From NCBI GenBank assembly GCA_910585435.1, contig CAJUEJ010000013.1, positions 28,609 to 92,608 of the forward strand: DNA of 64,000 bases, in the 5' to 3' direction. Source of the stretch: an uncultured Hungatella sp. (GTDB lineage Bacteria > Bacillota > Clostridia > Lachnospirales > Lachnospiraceae). Each line of letters begins with the position of its first letter. Position 1 is the stretch's first letter. The notes under the pieces were generated by a model. It saw nothing but the letters and a program-made list of their open reading frames with translations, was not told where the DNA came from and searched no databases. A program made the translations under genes and the position numbers. Shown here piece after piece: positions 16,498-25,270 of the stretch.

Positions 16498-17316
16498 ATG
16501 AATTATCTGATATCGCTGGGGAAGGATATCATAAACAAGAGAAGGCTGATTTTAGATCTGGCAAAGGCAGACTTTAGAAAGCGGTTTGTAGGTTCTTATT
16601 TCGGCGTGGTCTGGATGTTTGTCCAGCCTATAGCCACGGTTGCCATCTACTATTTCGTGTTTGGGCTGGGGCTTCGCAACGGCGACCCTATAGAAGGCGT
16701 GCCTTTTGTGCTGTGGCTGGTTCCCGGCATTGTGCCCTGGTTCTTCTTCAGCGAGGCGCTAAATGCAGGAACCAACTGCCTCCAGGAATACAGCTATCTG
16801 GTGAAGAAGGTGGTTTTCCGGGTGGAGGTACTGCCCATTATCAAGATGATTTCCTGCCTTATGGTCCATCTGATTTTTGTGCTGATTATGCTGGGGCTGT
16901 ATCTGTGCTTTGGATGGTTTCCCAGAATATACTGGATACAGGTAATCTACTACACCGGGGCTGTGTTTTTATTTTCCATAGCACTTATCTATTTTACCAG
17001 CGCTGTTCAGGTGTTTTTTAAGGATATGGCCCAGATTATAGGCATCTGCCTCCAGTTTGGCATGTGGCTGACTCCGATTATGTGGCAGGAGGAACAGTTT
17101 GCCGACATCTCCTTCTACCCGGTGTTTTGTAGGCTTATAAGATTAAATCCTATGTATTATATTGCCGCCGGGTATCGGGACAGCATGCTTATGGGAAACT
17201 GGTTCTGGGAGAGGCCTGGCCTTACTTTGTATTTCTGGGCAGTGACCATCGCCATGCTTTTAATAGGGTTAAAGGTATTTAAGAGGCTGAGACCCCATTT
17301 TTCAGATGTTTTATAA
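16498..17316 (+). CDS. polysaccharide ABC exporter, permease (Wzm/TagG type)
   Basis: A 272-residue ABC-2 permease with six predicted helices. The N-terminal RLILDLAKADFRKRFVGSYFGVVWMFVQP is the amphipathic entry segment of O-antigen/teichoic-acid permeases; PIMWQ and LNPMYYIAAGYRDS near the C-terminus are also typical. It exports undecaprenyl-linked polymer with the ATPase encoded immediately downstream. RBS GGAGG precedes ATG 16498. Confidence 0.92.
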   Translation: MNYLISLGKDIINKRRLILDLAKADFRKRFVGSYFGVVWMFVQPIATVAIYYFVFGLGLRNGDPIEGVPFVLWLVPGIVPWFFFSEALNAGTNCLQEYSYLVKKVVFRVEVLPIIKMISCLMVHLIFVLIMLGLYLCFGWFPRIYWIQVIYYTGAVFLFSIALIYFTSAVQVFFKDMAQIIGICLQFGMWLTPIMWQEEQFADISFYPVFCRLIRLNPMYYIAAGYRDSMLMGNWFWERPGLTLYFWAVTIAMLLIGLKVFKRLRPHFSDVL

Positions 17317-17335
17317 CAGAATGTAAGGAATAAAT

Positions 17336-18652
17336 ATGGAGAATGCAATCACTGTAACAAACGTTTCAAAGGTTTATAAACTGTATGACAAGCCCATCGA
17401 CAGGCTGAAGGAAGCGCTGAATCCTCTTCACAGGGAATACCACAAAAAGTTTTATGCCTTGAATGACCTTTCTTTCCAGGTGAAAAAGGGAGAAACCGTA
17501 GGGATTATCGGAACCAACGGATCCGGCAAATCCACCATATTAAAGATCATTACAGGGGTTTTGCTTCCCACCAGGGGAGAGGTGAAGGTGGACGGGGTGA
17601 TCTCCGCCCTTCTGGAGCTGGGGGCCGGCTTCAATTCGGAGTATACTGGTATTGAAAATATCTATATGAACGGCACCATGATGGGATTTTCCAGAAAGCA
17701 GATGGACGCCAAGCTAAGTGATATTCTGGAGTTTGCAGATATCGGAGACTTTGTGTACCAGCCGGTGAAGACGTATTCCAGCGGTATGTTCGTCCGCCTG
17801 GCCTTTGCGCTGGCTATCAATGTGGAGCCGGAGATATTGATTGTGGATGAGGCTCTTTCGGTGGGGGATGTATTTTTCCAGTCAAAATGTTACCGCCGCA
17901 TGGAAGAGATTCGGAAAAACGGAACCACCATTCTGATGGTTACCCATGATATGGGAAGCATCATCAAATACTGCGATAAGGTGGTGCTTTTGAATAAAGG
18001 GAACTTTGTGGCCCAGGGGACTCCCGGCCATATGGTGGATCTATATAAGAAGATTCTGGCCAATCAGATGGATTCTCTGAAGGAAGAGCTGGAGGAGATG
18101 AATGATTTTTCGGGAGAGAAGGAGAAAGAGGCGCAAGGATTTCATGGCAGGCTGATGAAAGAGAGCCTGACTATCAATGCCAGCCGCACAGAGTACGGAG
18201 ATGGAAGGGCAGAGATTTATGACCTGGGCTTGTTTGACCAGAGGGGAAATCTGACCAACCTCCTGTTAAAGGGGGAGGAGTTTACTATAAAAGAGAAGAT
18301 CCGGTTTGCCGCCCCTGTCAGGACACCTATTTTTACTTACACCATCAAGGACAAGAAGGGGACGGATCTCAGCGGTACCAACACCATGTTTGAGGGGACG
18401 GACATCAAGCCGGTGAAGGCAGGGGATGAGTACGAGGTAAGCTTTACCCAGAGAATGACTCTCCAGGGAGGGGAGTACCTTCTGTCCATGAGCTGCACCG
18501 GGTTTGAACAGGGAGAGCATGTGGTGTATCATCGTCTCTATGACGTGGCAAATATTACCGTGATTTCCAATAAGAATACAGTAGGCGTATTTGACATGGA
18601 ATCCAGGGTGGAGGCTGTGAAGACGGAGAAGCAGGAGCATAAGAATGAGTGA
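17336..18652 (+). CDS. polysaccharide ABC exporter, ATPase with Wzt C-terminal binding domain
   Basis: A 438-residue ATPase. Walker A GTNGSGKST (59-67), signature YSSGM (147-151), Walker B ILIVDEALSVGD (167-178), and the H-loop in MVTHDMG. Residues about 265-425 form the immunoglobulin-like carbohydrate-binding extension found in Wzt proteins that recognise a chemically capped non-reducing end. That extension implies the exported chain carries a terminal modification, which agrees with the methyltransferase/kinase domains encoded next. It overlaps the next gene by eight bases, so the two products are probably translationally coupled. Confidence 0.93.
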   Translation: MENAITVTNVSKVYKLYDKPIDRLKEALNPLHREYHKKFYALNDLSFQVKKGETVGIIGTNGSGKSTILKIITGVLLPTRGEVKVDGVISALLELGAGFNSEYTGIENIYMNGTMMGFSRKQMDAKLSDILEFADIGDFVYQPVKTYSSGMFVRLAFALAINVEPEILIVDEALSVGDVFFQSKCYRRMEEIRKNGTTILMVTHDMGSIIKYCDKVVLLNKGNFVAQGTPGHMVDLYKKILANQMDSLKEELEEMNDFSGEKEKEAQGFHGRLMKESLTINASRTEYGDGRAEIYDLGLFDQRGNLTNLLLKGEEFTIKEKIRFAAPVRTPIFTYTIKDKKGTDLSGTNTMFEGTDIKPVKAGDEYEVSFTQRMTLQGGEYLLSMSCTGFEQGEHVVYHRLYDVANITVISNKNTVGVFDMESRVEAVKTEKQEHKNE

Positions 18653-21600
18653 ATTTGACAGAGAACTGATAGAGATTCTGGAGACGTATGGGGGCAACAG
18701 GAAGCAGGCCTTGAGGGAGAAGCCTGGGTTGGAGTATCTGTATGCCCTCTCTGATTTGAGAGAAAATCTGATGGACTGGTATCCCTTCTGTCCGGAGGGC
18801 AGACTGCTTCAGGTAGGATCGGATTATGGCGCCCTCACCGGCGTGTACAGCAGAAAAACAGCTATGGTGGATGTGCTGGATGTGTCGGAGGAGAATCTGA
18901 AGGTAAACTGGCTGCGCCATGTCCAGGCAGAGGGAAGGGAAAACATCAACTATTACACAGGAAGCATAGAGGCCTACCAGGATTCCATGTGCCGGGACGG
19001 CTATGATTATATTGTGTTTGCAGGCTCCTTAGGGGAAAACAGCAGAGAGCAGATACAGGCGGCCAAAAGGCTTTTAAAGCCAGAAGGGCAGCTTCTGGTG
19101 GCTGTGTGCAATCCCTTCGGCATGAAATACTGGGCCGGGGCCAAAAAAGACAGTTTCAGCTTTTCAAAGAATCAGACAGAGAAGCTGCTGACAGAGGGAG
19201 AGCCCGGGGGGAGCCTGAAATTTTACTATCCTATGCCGGACTATAAGCTTCCGGTGACAATTTTTTCAGACAGATACCTTCCGGCAAAGGGGGATCTGAC
19301 AGATACCATAACCGCCTACGATTACCCCAAATACCTGCTGATGGATGTGGGGGCTTCTTATGATGCGGTCTGTGAGGACGGCCAGTTTGACCAGTATGCC
19401 AACTCCTTTTTCGTCGTGTGGACCAGGGAGAAAAAGGAGGAGAAGGAACCGTGGGAGATCCAGTATGTAAAGTATAACCGGACCCGCAGAGAGTGCTTCC
19501 AGATAAAAACCGTGATCCGCGGCGACGGAAGGAAGCGGCAGGTAGAAAAATCCGCCCTGGATATGGAGGGAACGCCTCATATCTGGTCTTTGGGCACCAG
19601 CTATACCTCCCTTTCCATGGAGCATACAGCAATAAAATTTGTAAAACCTTCCATGAGTGAGGATCGGTGCAGGGCACAGTTTCCTTATGTCGTGGGAAAG
19701 ACATGGGCGCAGAAGCTGGGGGAGGAGATCCAGGAGGGGAAGGCGCCTGTAAGAACCATCCAGAAGGCCATGGATCAGGCTCTGGAGGTAAAGGATACAG
19801 CCATAGTCCGTTTCCAGGTGACGCCGGAATTCCTGGAGGTGTTTGGAGCCTCAGGCGAAAAAATTTCCCCGGGCTCAGAGGACGGGCAGCCCTTCTGGAA
19901 AGGGTTTGAAGGGCAGGAATGTCTGGAGATCTCCAATATTGACGCTTTATTTGAGAACATTCTGCTGACAGAGGATGGCATGTACTGCCTGGATTATGAG
20001 TGGGTATTTCCCTTTCCCATACCTGTAAGGTTTATCCAGTACCGGATTCTATTTTATTTTTATCGTCAGTACCACAGCATCCTCACCGCCTGTCCCGGGG
20101 TGGAGGACTGGCTTCTGAAATTTGACTTTACCCGCAAGGAGCAGCAGATATTCAAGGCGATGGAGGAGTCCTTCCAGCAGTATGTCCACGGGGAGAATCA
20201 GCAGATTTTCCTGGAAAATTATCTGGTAAAGACGAAAAATGCCAGAGATCTGGCAAAGGTAGACGGAGAGCTGGAGCGGACAAAGGAGCGGCTGGAACAG
20301 ATTAAGCTGCAGCTAAAGGAGAAGGACGCAGCCATCCGCAAGATGACGGAGGTACAGCGGCTGACCAACAACCATGTGACAAATCTGGAGATCATGATTA
20401 AAGATCTGCGCCATGAGGTGGAGGAGGAGGGGAAGACCCTGTCCTACTTAAACCGCCATGAGGCCCTGATATACAAGGCCCGCAGAAAGCTGGGAGAGCA
20501 GTTTAACAGGCGGTATCCCAAAGGCTCGGTACAGAGAAAAAAACTATCTTATATGAAGGAGTATGTGTTCCATCCCATCCGCTCTCTGCAGCTGTATACC
20601 TCAGAGGAGGGGAAGAACTTAAAGGACGGAGATTTTGCCATAGGAAGCCAGTACAAGGAACATGGGAAAGTAAGGTTTCCCTATGTGGAACAGCCTGTGG
20701 TCTCCATCATCATCCCGGTGTACAATCAGATTCACTATACGTATGCATGCCTTCTGTCTGTTTTAGAGCATACAAAGGATGTGCCCTATGAAGTCATCAT
20801 AGCAGACGACATGTCCACAGACGCGACGGAGCATCTGGGCCGCTATGTGGAAGGGGTTACCATCTGCAGGGGCAGCACCAATCAGGGATTTCTCAAAAAC
20901 TGCAACCATGGGGCCCAATCTGCCAGAGGCCGTTATCTCATGTTTTTAAATAATGACACCCAGGTGACTGCCGGGTGGCTGTCCTCTCTTGTGAATCTGA
21001 TTCAGTCAGACAGCACCATCGGCATGGTGGGATCCAAGCTGGTGTATCCTGACGGCAGGCTTCAGGAGGCTGGCGGAATCATCTGGAGCGACGGCTCTGG
21101 CTGGAACTACGGACGCCTGGATAATCCTGACAAGCCGGAATATAACTATGTGAAGGATGTGGACTATATTTCCGGCGCGGCTATCCTTCTTTCCAATGCT
21201 TTGTGGAAGCAGCTGGGAGGCTTTGATACCCGGTTTGCCCCTGCTTACTGTGAGGATTCAGATCTGGCATTTGCAGTGAGGGAGGCAGGCTATCGGGTGG
21301 TGTACCAGCCTCTTTCCAGGGTTATTCATTTTGAAGGGATTTCCAACGGAACGGATGTGGAAGGCACCGGCCTGAAACGGTACCAGACTGTAAACAGTGA
21401 AAAGCTGAGAGAAAAATGGCAGGCCCGGCTGGCAAAGCAGTGTGAGAACAACGGCAATCCGGATCCCTTCCGCGCAAGAGAGAGGAGCATGGGCAAGAAG
21501 ATTATCCTGGTGGTGGATCACTATGTGCCTACCTATGACAAGGATGCCGGCTCCAAGACCACCTTCCAGTACCTGAAAATGTTCTTAAAGAAGGGATACG

Positions 21601-22616
21601 TGGTAAAGTTTCTGGGAGACAATTTCCTCTGCGAGGAGCCATATTCTACGGTTCTGCAGCAGATGGGGATCGAGATTTTATACGGACAGGATTACCAGGT
21701 GGGAATATGGGACTGGCTGAAGGACCATGGAGACGACATTGCAGTGGCCTACTTAAACCGCCCTCATATTGCTTCTAAATATATTGACTTTATAAAAGAA
21801 AACACCAACATTAAGGTGATTTACTACGGACACGATCTTCATTTCCTGCGTGAGGGCAGGGAGTATGCACTTACCGGGGATCTGGAGAGGCGGCAGGCTT
21901 CAGAATACTGGAAGTCTGTGGAGATGTCCCTGATGTACAAGGCAGCAGTGTCCTACTATCCCTCTTACATTGAGAGGGATGCCATCAAGGCGGAGGATGA
22001 GGACATTCCGGTGAAAGACATTGTGGCCTATGTCTATGAAGAATTTAAAGAGAATATCCCTCATGACTTTGCAGAGAGGGAAGGGATCCTGTTTGTAGGC
22101 GGCTTCGCCCACCCGCCCAATGCAGACGCTGTGATCTGGTTCGTCAGGGAGGTCTATCCTCTGATTCGGCAGAAGCTGGAGGCGGAAGGAATCCAGCCGC
22201 CACCGTTCTATGTGGTGGGCTCACGGGTGACAGACGAGATCCGGGCCCTGGAGCAGCCGGGAAACGGTGTCGTCATCAAAGGGTTTGTCAGCGAGGAAGA
22301 GCTGGCACAGCTTTACGATACCACCAGGATTGTGGCAGTCCCTCTGCGCTACGGCGCAGGCGTAAAGGGGAAGGTGGTGGAGGCTCTGTATCACGGGGCG
22401 GCTATTGTCACCACATCCATCGGCGCAGAAGGAATCCATGACGCAGAACATGTGATGCAGATCAAGGACAGGCCAGAGGAATTTGCCCAGGCAACGGCAC
22501 AGCTGTACCAGGAGCCACAGCGGTGCCTGGAGATGAGCATAAAGACGCAGGAATATATCCGCAGGCATTACAGTGTGGATGCGGCCTGGAGGGTGATCCA
22601 GGAAGATTTTATGTGA
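18645..22616 (+). CDS. 1323-residue methyltransferase / kinase-like / coiled-coil / GT2 / GT4 fusion
   Basis: Domains in order. Residues about 45-260 are a SAM methyltransferase-like fold (LLQVGSDYGALTGVYS, VDVLDVSEEN). Residues about 325-485 are kinase-like: IKFVK (K331/K334), then D433-x4-N438 and LD450YEW, the spacing of APH/choline-kinase catalytic loops. Residues about 532-600 are a heptad-rich coiled coil. Residues 684-905 are a GT2 domain (VSIIIPVYNQ, ADDMSTDAT, NNDTQ). Residues about 951-1323 are a GT4 domain ending with the GAGVKGKVVEALYHG donor site. The first three parts match the layout of WbdD, the chain-terminating methyltransferase-kinase with a coiled-coil ruler. The last two would be the polymerase. 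It follows Wzm and Wzt directly. The kinase-like call rests on motif spacing only. Confidence 0.85.
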   Translation: MSEFDRELIEILETYGGNRKQALREKPGLEYLYALSDLRENLMDWYPFCPEGRLLQVGSDYGALTGVYSRKTAMVDVLDVSEENLKVNWLRHVQAEGRENINYYTGSIEAYQDSMCRDGYDYIVFAGSLGENSREQIQAAKRLLKPEGQLLVAVCNPFGMKYWAGAKKDSFSFSKNQTEKLLTEGEPGGSLKFYYPMPDYKLPVTIFSDRYLPAKGDLTDTITAYDYPKYLLMDVGASYDAVCEDGQFDQYANSFFVVWTREKKEEKEPWEIQYVKYNRTRRECFQIKTVIRGDGRKRQVEKSALDMEGTPHIWSLGTSYTSLSMEHTAIKFVKPSMSEDRCRAQFPYVVGKTWAQKLGEEIQEGKAPVRTIQKAMDQALEVKDTAIVRFQVTPEFLEVFGASGEKISPGSEDGQPFWKGFEGQECLEISNIDALFENILLTEDGMYCLDYEWVFPFPIPVRFIQYRILFYFYRQYHSILTACPGVEDWLLKFDFTRKEQQIFKAMEESFQQYVHGENQQIFLENYLVKTKNARDLAKVDGELERTKERLEQIKLQLKEKDAAIRKMTEVQRLTNNHVTNLEIMIKDLRHEVEEEGKTLSYLNRHEALIYKARRKLGEQFNRRYPKGSVQRKKLSYMKEYVFHPIRSLQLYTSEEGKNLKDGDFAIGSQYKEHGKVRFPYVEQPVVSIIIPVYNQIHYTYACLLSVLEHTKDVPYEVIIADDMSTDATEHLGRYVEGVTICRGSTNQGFLKNCNHGAQSARGRYLMFLNNDTQVTAGWLSSLVNLIQSDSTIGMVGSKLVYPDGRLQEAGGIIWSDGSGWNYGRLDNPDKPEYNYVKDVDYISGAAILLSNALWKQLGGFDTRFAPAYCEDSDLAFAVREAGYRVVYQPLSRVIHFEGISNGTDVEGTGLKRYQTVNSEKLREKWQARLAKQCENNGNPDPFRARERSMGKKIILVVDHYVPTYDKDAGSKTTFQYLKMFLKKGYVVKFLGDNFLCEEPYSTVLQQMGIEILYGQDYQVGIWDWLKDHGDDIAVAYLNRPHIASKYIDFIKENTNIKVIYYGHDLHFLREGREYALTGDLERRQASEYWKSVEMSLMYKAAVSYYPSYIERDAIKAEDEDIPVKDIVAYVYEEFKENIPHDFAEREGILFVGGFAHPPNADAVIWFVREVYPLIRQKLEAEGIQPPPFYVVGSRVTDEIRALEQPGNGVVIKGFVSEEELAQLYDTTRIVAVPLRYGAGVKGKVVEALYHGAAIVTTSIGAEGIHDAEHVMQIKDRPEEFAQATAQLYQEPQRCLEMSIKTQEYIRRHYSVDAAWRVIQEDFM

Positions 22617-22630
22617 TATGCTTACCCTTG

Positions 22631-22706
22631 GAGAGCAAACGTGCGTTCCTCCTGTCCGCTGAGGGTAACGCTGCACAGAGCAGTGTTGCGTGTTTGGCTC
22701 TCTCAC
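22631..22706. repeat. imperfect palindrome upstream of MATE gene
   Basis: GAGAGCAAACGTGCGTT near 22631-22647 pairs imperfectly with the AACACGC..TTTGGCTCTC region at 22684-22704, with an inner AACGCTGC / GCAGTGTT hairpin (22667-22687). It fills most of the 142-bp gap between the giant glycosyltransferase gene and the MATE gene. Any relationship to elements A-C is unclear. Confidence 0.45.
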
Positions 22707-22758
22707 CCGCTGAAGCTAAAAACCCGGAGAATACATGTGAAAGACTGGAGGCAGTGCC

Positions 22759-24084
22759 ATGGTTACGGATATGACAGAAGGGAGTATTTCCCGTCATCTG
22801 ATTTCATACTCGGTTCCGCTGATTTTAGGAAATTTGTTTCAGCTGACCTACAATGTGGTAGATTCCGTTATTGTAGGCCGGTTTATCGGCAAAGAGGCCC
22901 TGGCGGCAGTGGGAACTGCCAGCCCGGTTATGAATATTATAATCCTGGGGATTTCCGGCATCTGCATCGGTGCATCTGTCCTGATGAGCAATTTTTTCGG
23001 CGGGAAAAAAGAGGATATGGTGAAGAAGGAGATGGCCACCACAGCAGTGTTCGGCGTGTATTTTTCCCTGGCCGTCGTGTTTTTGGGGATGCTCATCACC
23101 ACGCCTCTTTTGCAGGCCCTCTATGTGCCAGAGGAAATTCTGGGGACTGCGTCTACATACCTTCGGATTATATTTTTGGGGGCGCCCTTTACATTTTTTT
23201 ATAATGCCATATCATCAGCCATGAAAAGCGTGGGGGATTCCAAGACACCTTTAAAGTTCCTGGCATTCTGTTCCATACTAAACGGGGTGCTGGATCTGAT
23301 TCTCATCGGTATTTTCCGGATGGGGATTGTATGCTCCGCGGCCACGACGGTGGCGGCGGAGGCGCTGTCCGCTGTTCTGTGTATCTGGTATGTGTATAAA
23401 AAAGTTCCTCTTCTTCAGCTGAAGCCGTCAGAATTCAGGATAGATAAGGAGCTGCTGAGACAGACTCTCCGGTACGGCAGCGTCACAGCCCTTCAGCAGT
23501 CCTGCCAGCCTGTGGGGAAGCTGCTGATCCAGGGGGCGGTAAATCCTATGGGGGTAGATGTGATAGCCGCCTTTAATGCGGTAAACCGGATAGACTCCTA
23601 TGCGTTTACCCCGGAGCAGAGTATTTCCAACGGAATTACCACGTTTATTGCACAGAATGCAGGGGCAAAAAAGGAGGAGCGCATCCGGAAAGGGTTTGGG
23701 ACGGGGCTTGGGCTGGAGGTTTGCTACTGGGTTTTGATCTGTACAGTTATACTGGTTTTCAGAAACCCGCTTATGAGGCTGTTTGTGACAGGAGAGAACA
23801 GGGAGATTGTGGCTTTGGGAAGTGGGTATTTGGGGCTTATGGCATTTTTTTATGTGCTGCCTGGGTTTACCAATGGGTTTCAGGGGTATTTCCGGGGAAG
23901 AAAGTGTATGAAGATGACGCTTTTGGGGACATTTATACAGACAGGGCTGCGGGTGATTTTTGTGTATGTGCTGACTCCGGGGATGGGATTAAATGGGGTG
24001 GCATATGCCTGTGCGATTGGGTGGAGCGTGATGCTTCTGGTGGAGGTGCCGTATTATTTTTATGTGGAGAGACGATGGCATTAA
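22759..24084 (+). CDS. MATE-family efflux transporter
   Basis: A 441-residue, 12-helix MATE protein (NorM/DinF-type): MTEGSISRHLISYSVPLILGNLFQLTYNVVDSVIVGRFIG is the classic first-repeat entry, and the second repeat starts near TLRYGSVTALQQSCQPVGKLLIQGAVNPMG. It probably exports drugs or metabolites by cation antiport. It resembles general MATE exporters rather than the Wzx flippases elsewhere in the window. GGAGG lies eight bases before ATG 22759. It is convergent with the YkgJ-like gene, and the pair interrupts the glycan genes. Confidence 0.93.
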   Translation: MVTDMTEGSISRHLISYSVPLILGNLFQLTYNVVDSVIVGRFIGKEALAAVGTASPVMNIIILGISGICIGASVLMSNFFGGKKEDMVKKEMATTAVFGVYFSLAVVFLGMLITTPLLQALYVPEEILGTASTYLRIIFLGAPFTFFYNAISSAMKSVGDSKTPLKFLAFCSILNGVLDLILIGIFRMGIVCSAATTVAAEALSAVLCIWYVYKKVPLLQLKPSEFRIDKELLRQTLRYGSVTALQQSCQPVGKLLIQGAVNPMGVDVIAAFNAVNRIDSYAFTPEQSISNGITTFIAQNAGAKKEERIRKGFGTGLGLEVCYWVLICTVILVFRNPLMRLFVTGENREIVALGSGYLGLMAFFYVLPGFTNGFQGYFRGRKCMKMTLLGTFIQTGLRVIFVYVLTPGMGLNGVAYACAIGWSVMLLVEVPYYFYVERRWH

Positions 24085-24100
24085 ATTTAGAGGGGGAAAG

Positions 24101-24139
24101 GAACTATATAATACCCTCTCCCAGCTACGTTATCTCTGG
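24101..24139 (-). repeat. solitary palindrome arm (half-element)
   Basis: On the minus strand this reads CAGAGATAACGTAGCTGG followed by GAGAGGGT and TATATAGTTC. It matches the extended left arm of element B (24882-24920) at about 34 of 38 positions plus one gap. It overlaps the last two codons and stop of the YkgJ-like gene: CAG AGA TAA encodes Gln-Arg-stop. Confidence 0.75.
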
Positions 24140-24807
24140 CATAAAGGTTCTGTTTGCTGAAGCTGTTTCATGCGGCTGTAAAACTGGATATAAAAATCTT
24201 CGTCACGGTTGAAGGGGGCCTGATAAAAATTCTCAAGAATCATAAGGCTGATTTTCTTCGCAAAGTCAGGTTCCTGTTTTCCGCCGGCGATCTTATCCTG
24301 AAACCCTTTTAAGTAATAGTGCCAGTCACACACAAACTTCTCATACCTCTCAAAATCCGGCGTATCGATCCATTTGCGAACTTTAACTTTTGTCCGGTTA
24401 GACCTTCTGCATTCTTTCGTCTGCAAAAAATAGCGAAATCCCCCATCCATATAATATCTCCCCAGAGGAAACAAACGGCAGAAGCCAGGGCGGAACTCAT
24501 GGATTTCACAGCGCCCCTCCCCACTTAAAAAAGAACACCGTGCAGGCTGCCCGCTTATCTTCATATGAGGCAGAATCACCCCATCCACAACCCCCAACTC
24601 TATCCGCTCAGCCAACAAATCCCGGAAGTCACACCCCAACCAAAAGCAAAGCCGAAATACATCCAAAGGATCCAAAACAATAGTATCCGCCATATTCTCA
24701 CAGCACTCCGAACACCCCTCACAATCCCCGCACCCGGCCCTAACCATATCATTAGCCGTATACAATTTCCCATCCGAAATCTCATTCAAATCCACATGCC
24801 TCAGCAT
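24130..24807 (-). CDS. YkgJ-family cysteine-cluster protein
   Basis: A 225-residue protein with the CxxCxxCC cluster characteristic of the YkgJ/UPF0153 family (CGDCEGCSECCENM near residue 32) and further conserved cysteines in RCSFLSGEGRCEIHEFRPGFCRLFPLG. Members probably bind zinc or an iron-sulphur centre; their biochemical role is not established. Start 24807 has GGAGG about 10 bases upstream. The stop codon lies within a palindrome arm. The 462-bp gap upstream holds element B and the promoter of the heptose operon. Confidence 0.88.
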   Translation of the reverse strand: MLRHVDLNEISDGKLYTANDMVRAGCGDCEGCSECCENMADTIVLDPLDVFRLCFWLGCDFRDLLAERIELGVVDGVILPHMKISGQPARCSFLSGEGRCEIHEFRPGFCRLFPLGRYYMDGGFRYFLQTKECRRSNRTKVKVRKWIDTPDFERYEKFVCDWHYYLKGFQDKIAGGKQEPDFAKKISLMILENFYQAPFNRDEDFYIQFYSRMKQLQQTEPLCQR

Positions 24808-24881
24808 ATCCCCTCACCTCCGCAACCCTTACTCCCACCCTTACTGTCCAGGTACTACTCCAATTTAGCAAACATCTGAAT

Positions 24882-25042
24882 CAGAGAAAACGTAGCTGGG
24901 AGAGGGCGTTGTATAGTTTCTTTCCGGGTAATTGAAGACCATCGGCACTTAGGCGCTGTCTTTTAGCGCCTTAGTACCGCTATGCTCTTCACTTAGTGCG
25001 AACGTGCCCGGAAAGAAACTATACAACGCCCTCTCCCAGCGG
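24882..25042. repeat. long palindromic element B
   Basis: Perfect 34-nt inverted repeat (24895-24928 with 25007-25040) around a core of about 78 bp that contains AGGCGCT..AGCGCC stems. The core matches element A on its minus strand (TTGAAGACC.TCGG, ACTTAGGCGCTGTCTTTTAG, GTACCGCTA, then CTTCAC and CGTGCCCGG), with A carrying an extra hairpin of roughly 50 bp. The left border is CAGAGAAAACGTAGCT. Confidence 0.87.
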
Positions 25043-25109
25043 CCCCTCACGCCTCCCCCCCCTGCCAAATCCCCCAGTACCTAAACAATAACTCTCCCCT
25101 TGATAGTTC

Positions 25110-25138
25110 TTGACAATAATACCCATGTAGACTAAAAT
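25110..25138 (+). promoter_or_regulatory. sigma-A-type promoter of the heptose operon
   Basis: TTGACA (25110-25115), 17-bp spacer, TAAAAT (25133-25138). Transcription would start near 25145, leaving an untranslated leader of about 125 bases before hddC. Confidence 0.82.
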
Positions 25139-25270
25139 ACCAGTAAATTGAAAAGAAAATTACCCAAATAAATATAAATATCGTCAAAAAAGAAAGCAAA
25201 GATAACAGGATACCCGGAAGATCTTGGTGTATCTTGATTTGTTTTTTGTTGAAAGGATGGTAATAGCAGA

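Noticed and set aside
22617..25045. MATE-YkgJ segment as an insertion sequence or transposon
   Set aside because: No transposase ORF and no target-site duplication; only palindromic repeats are seen, reported instead as repeats.
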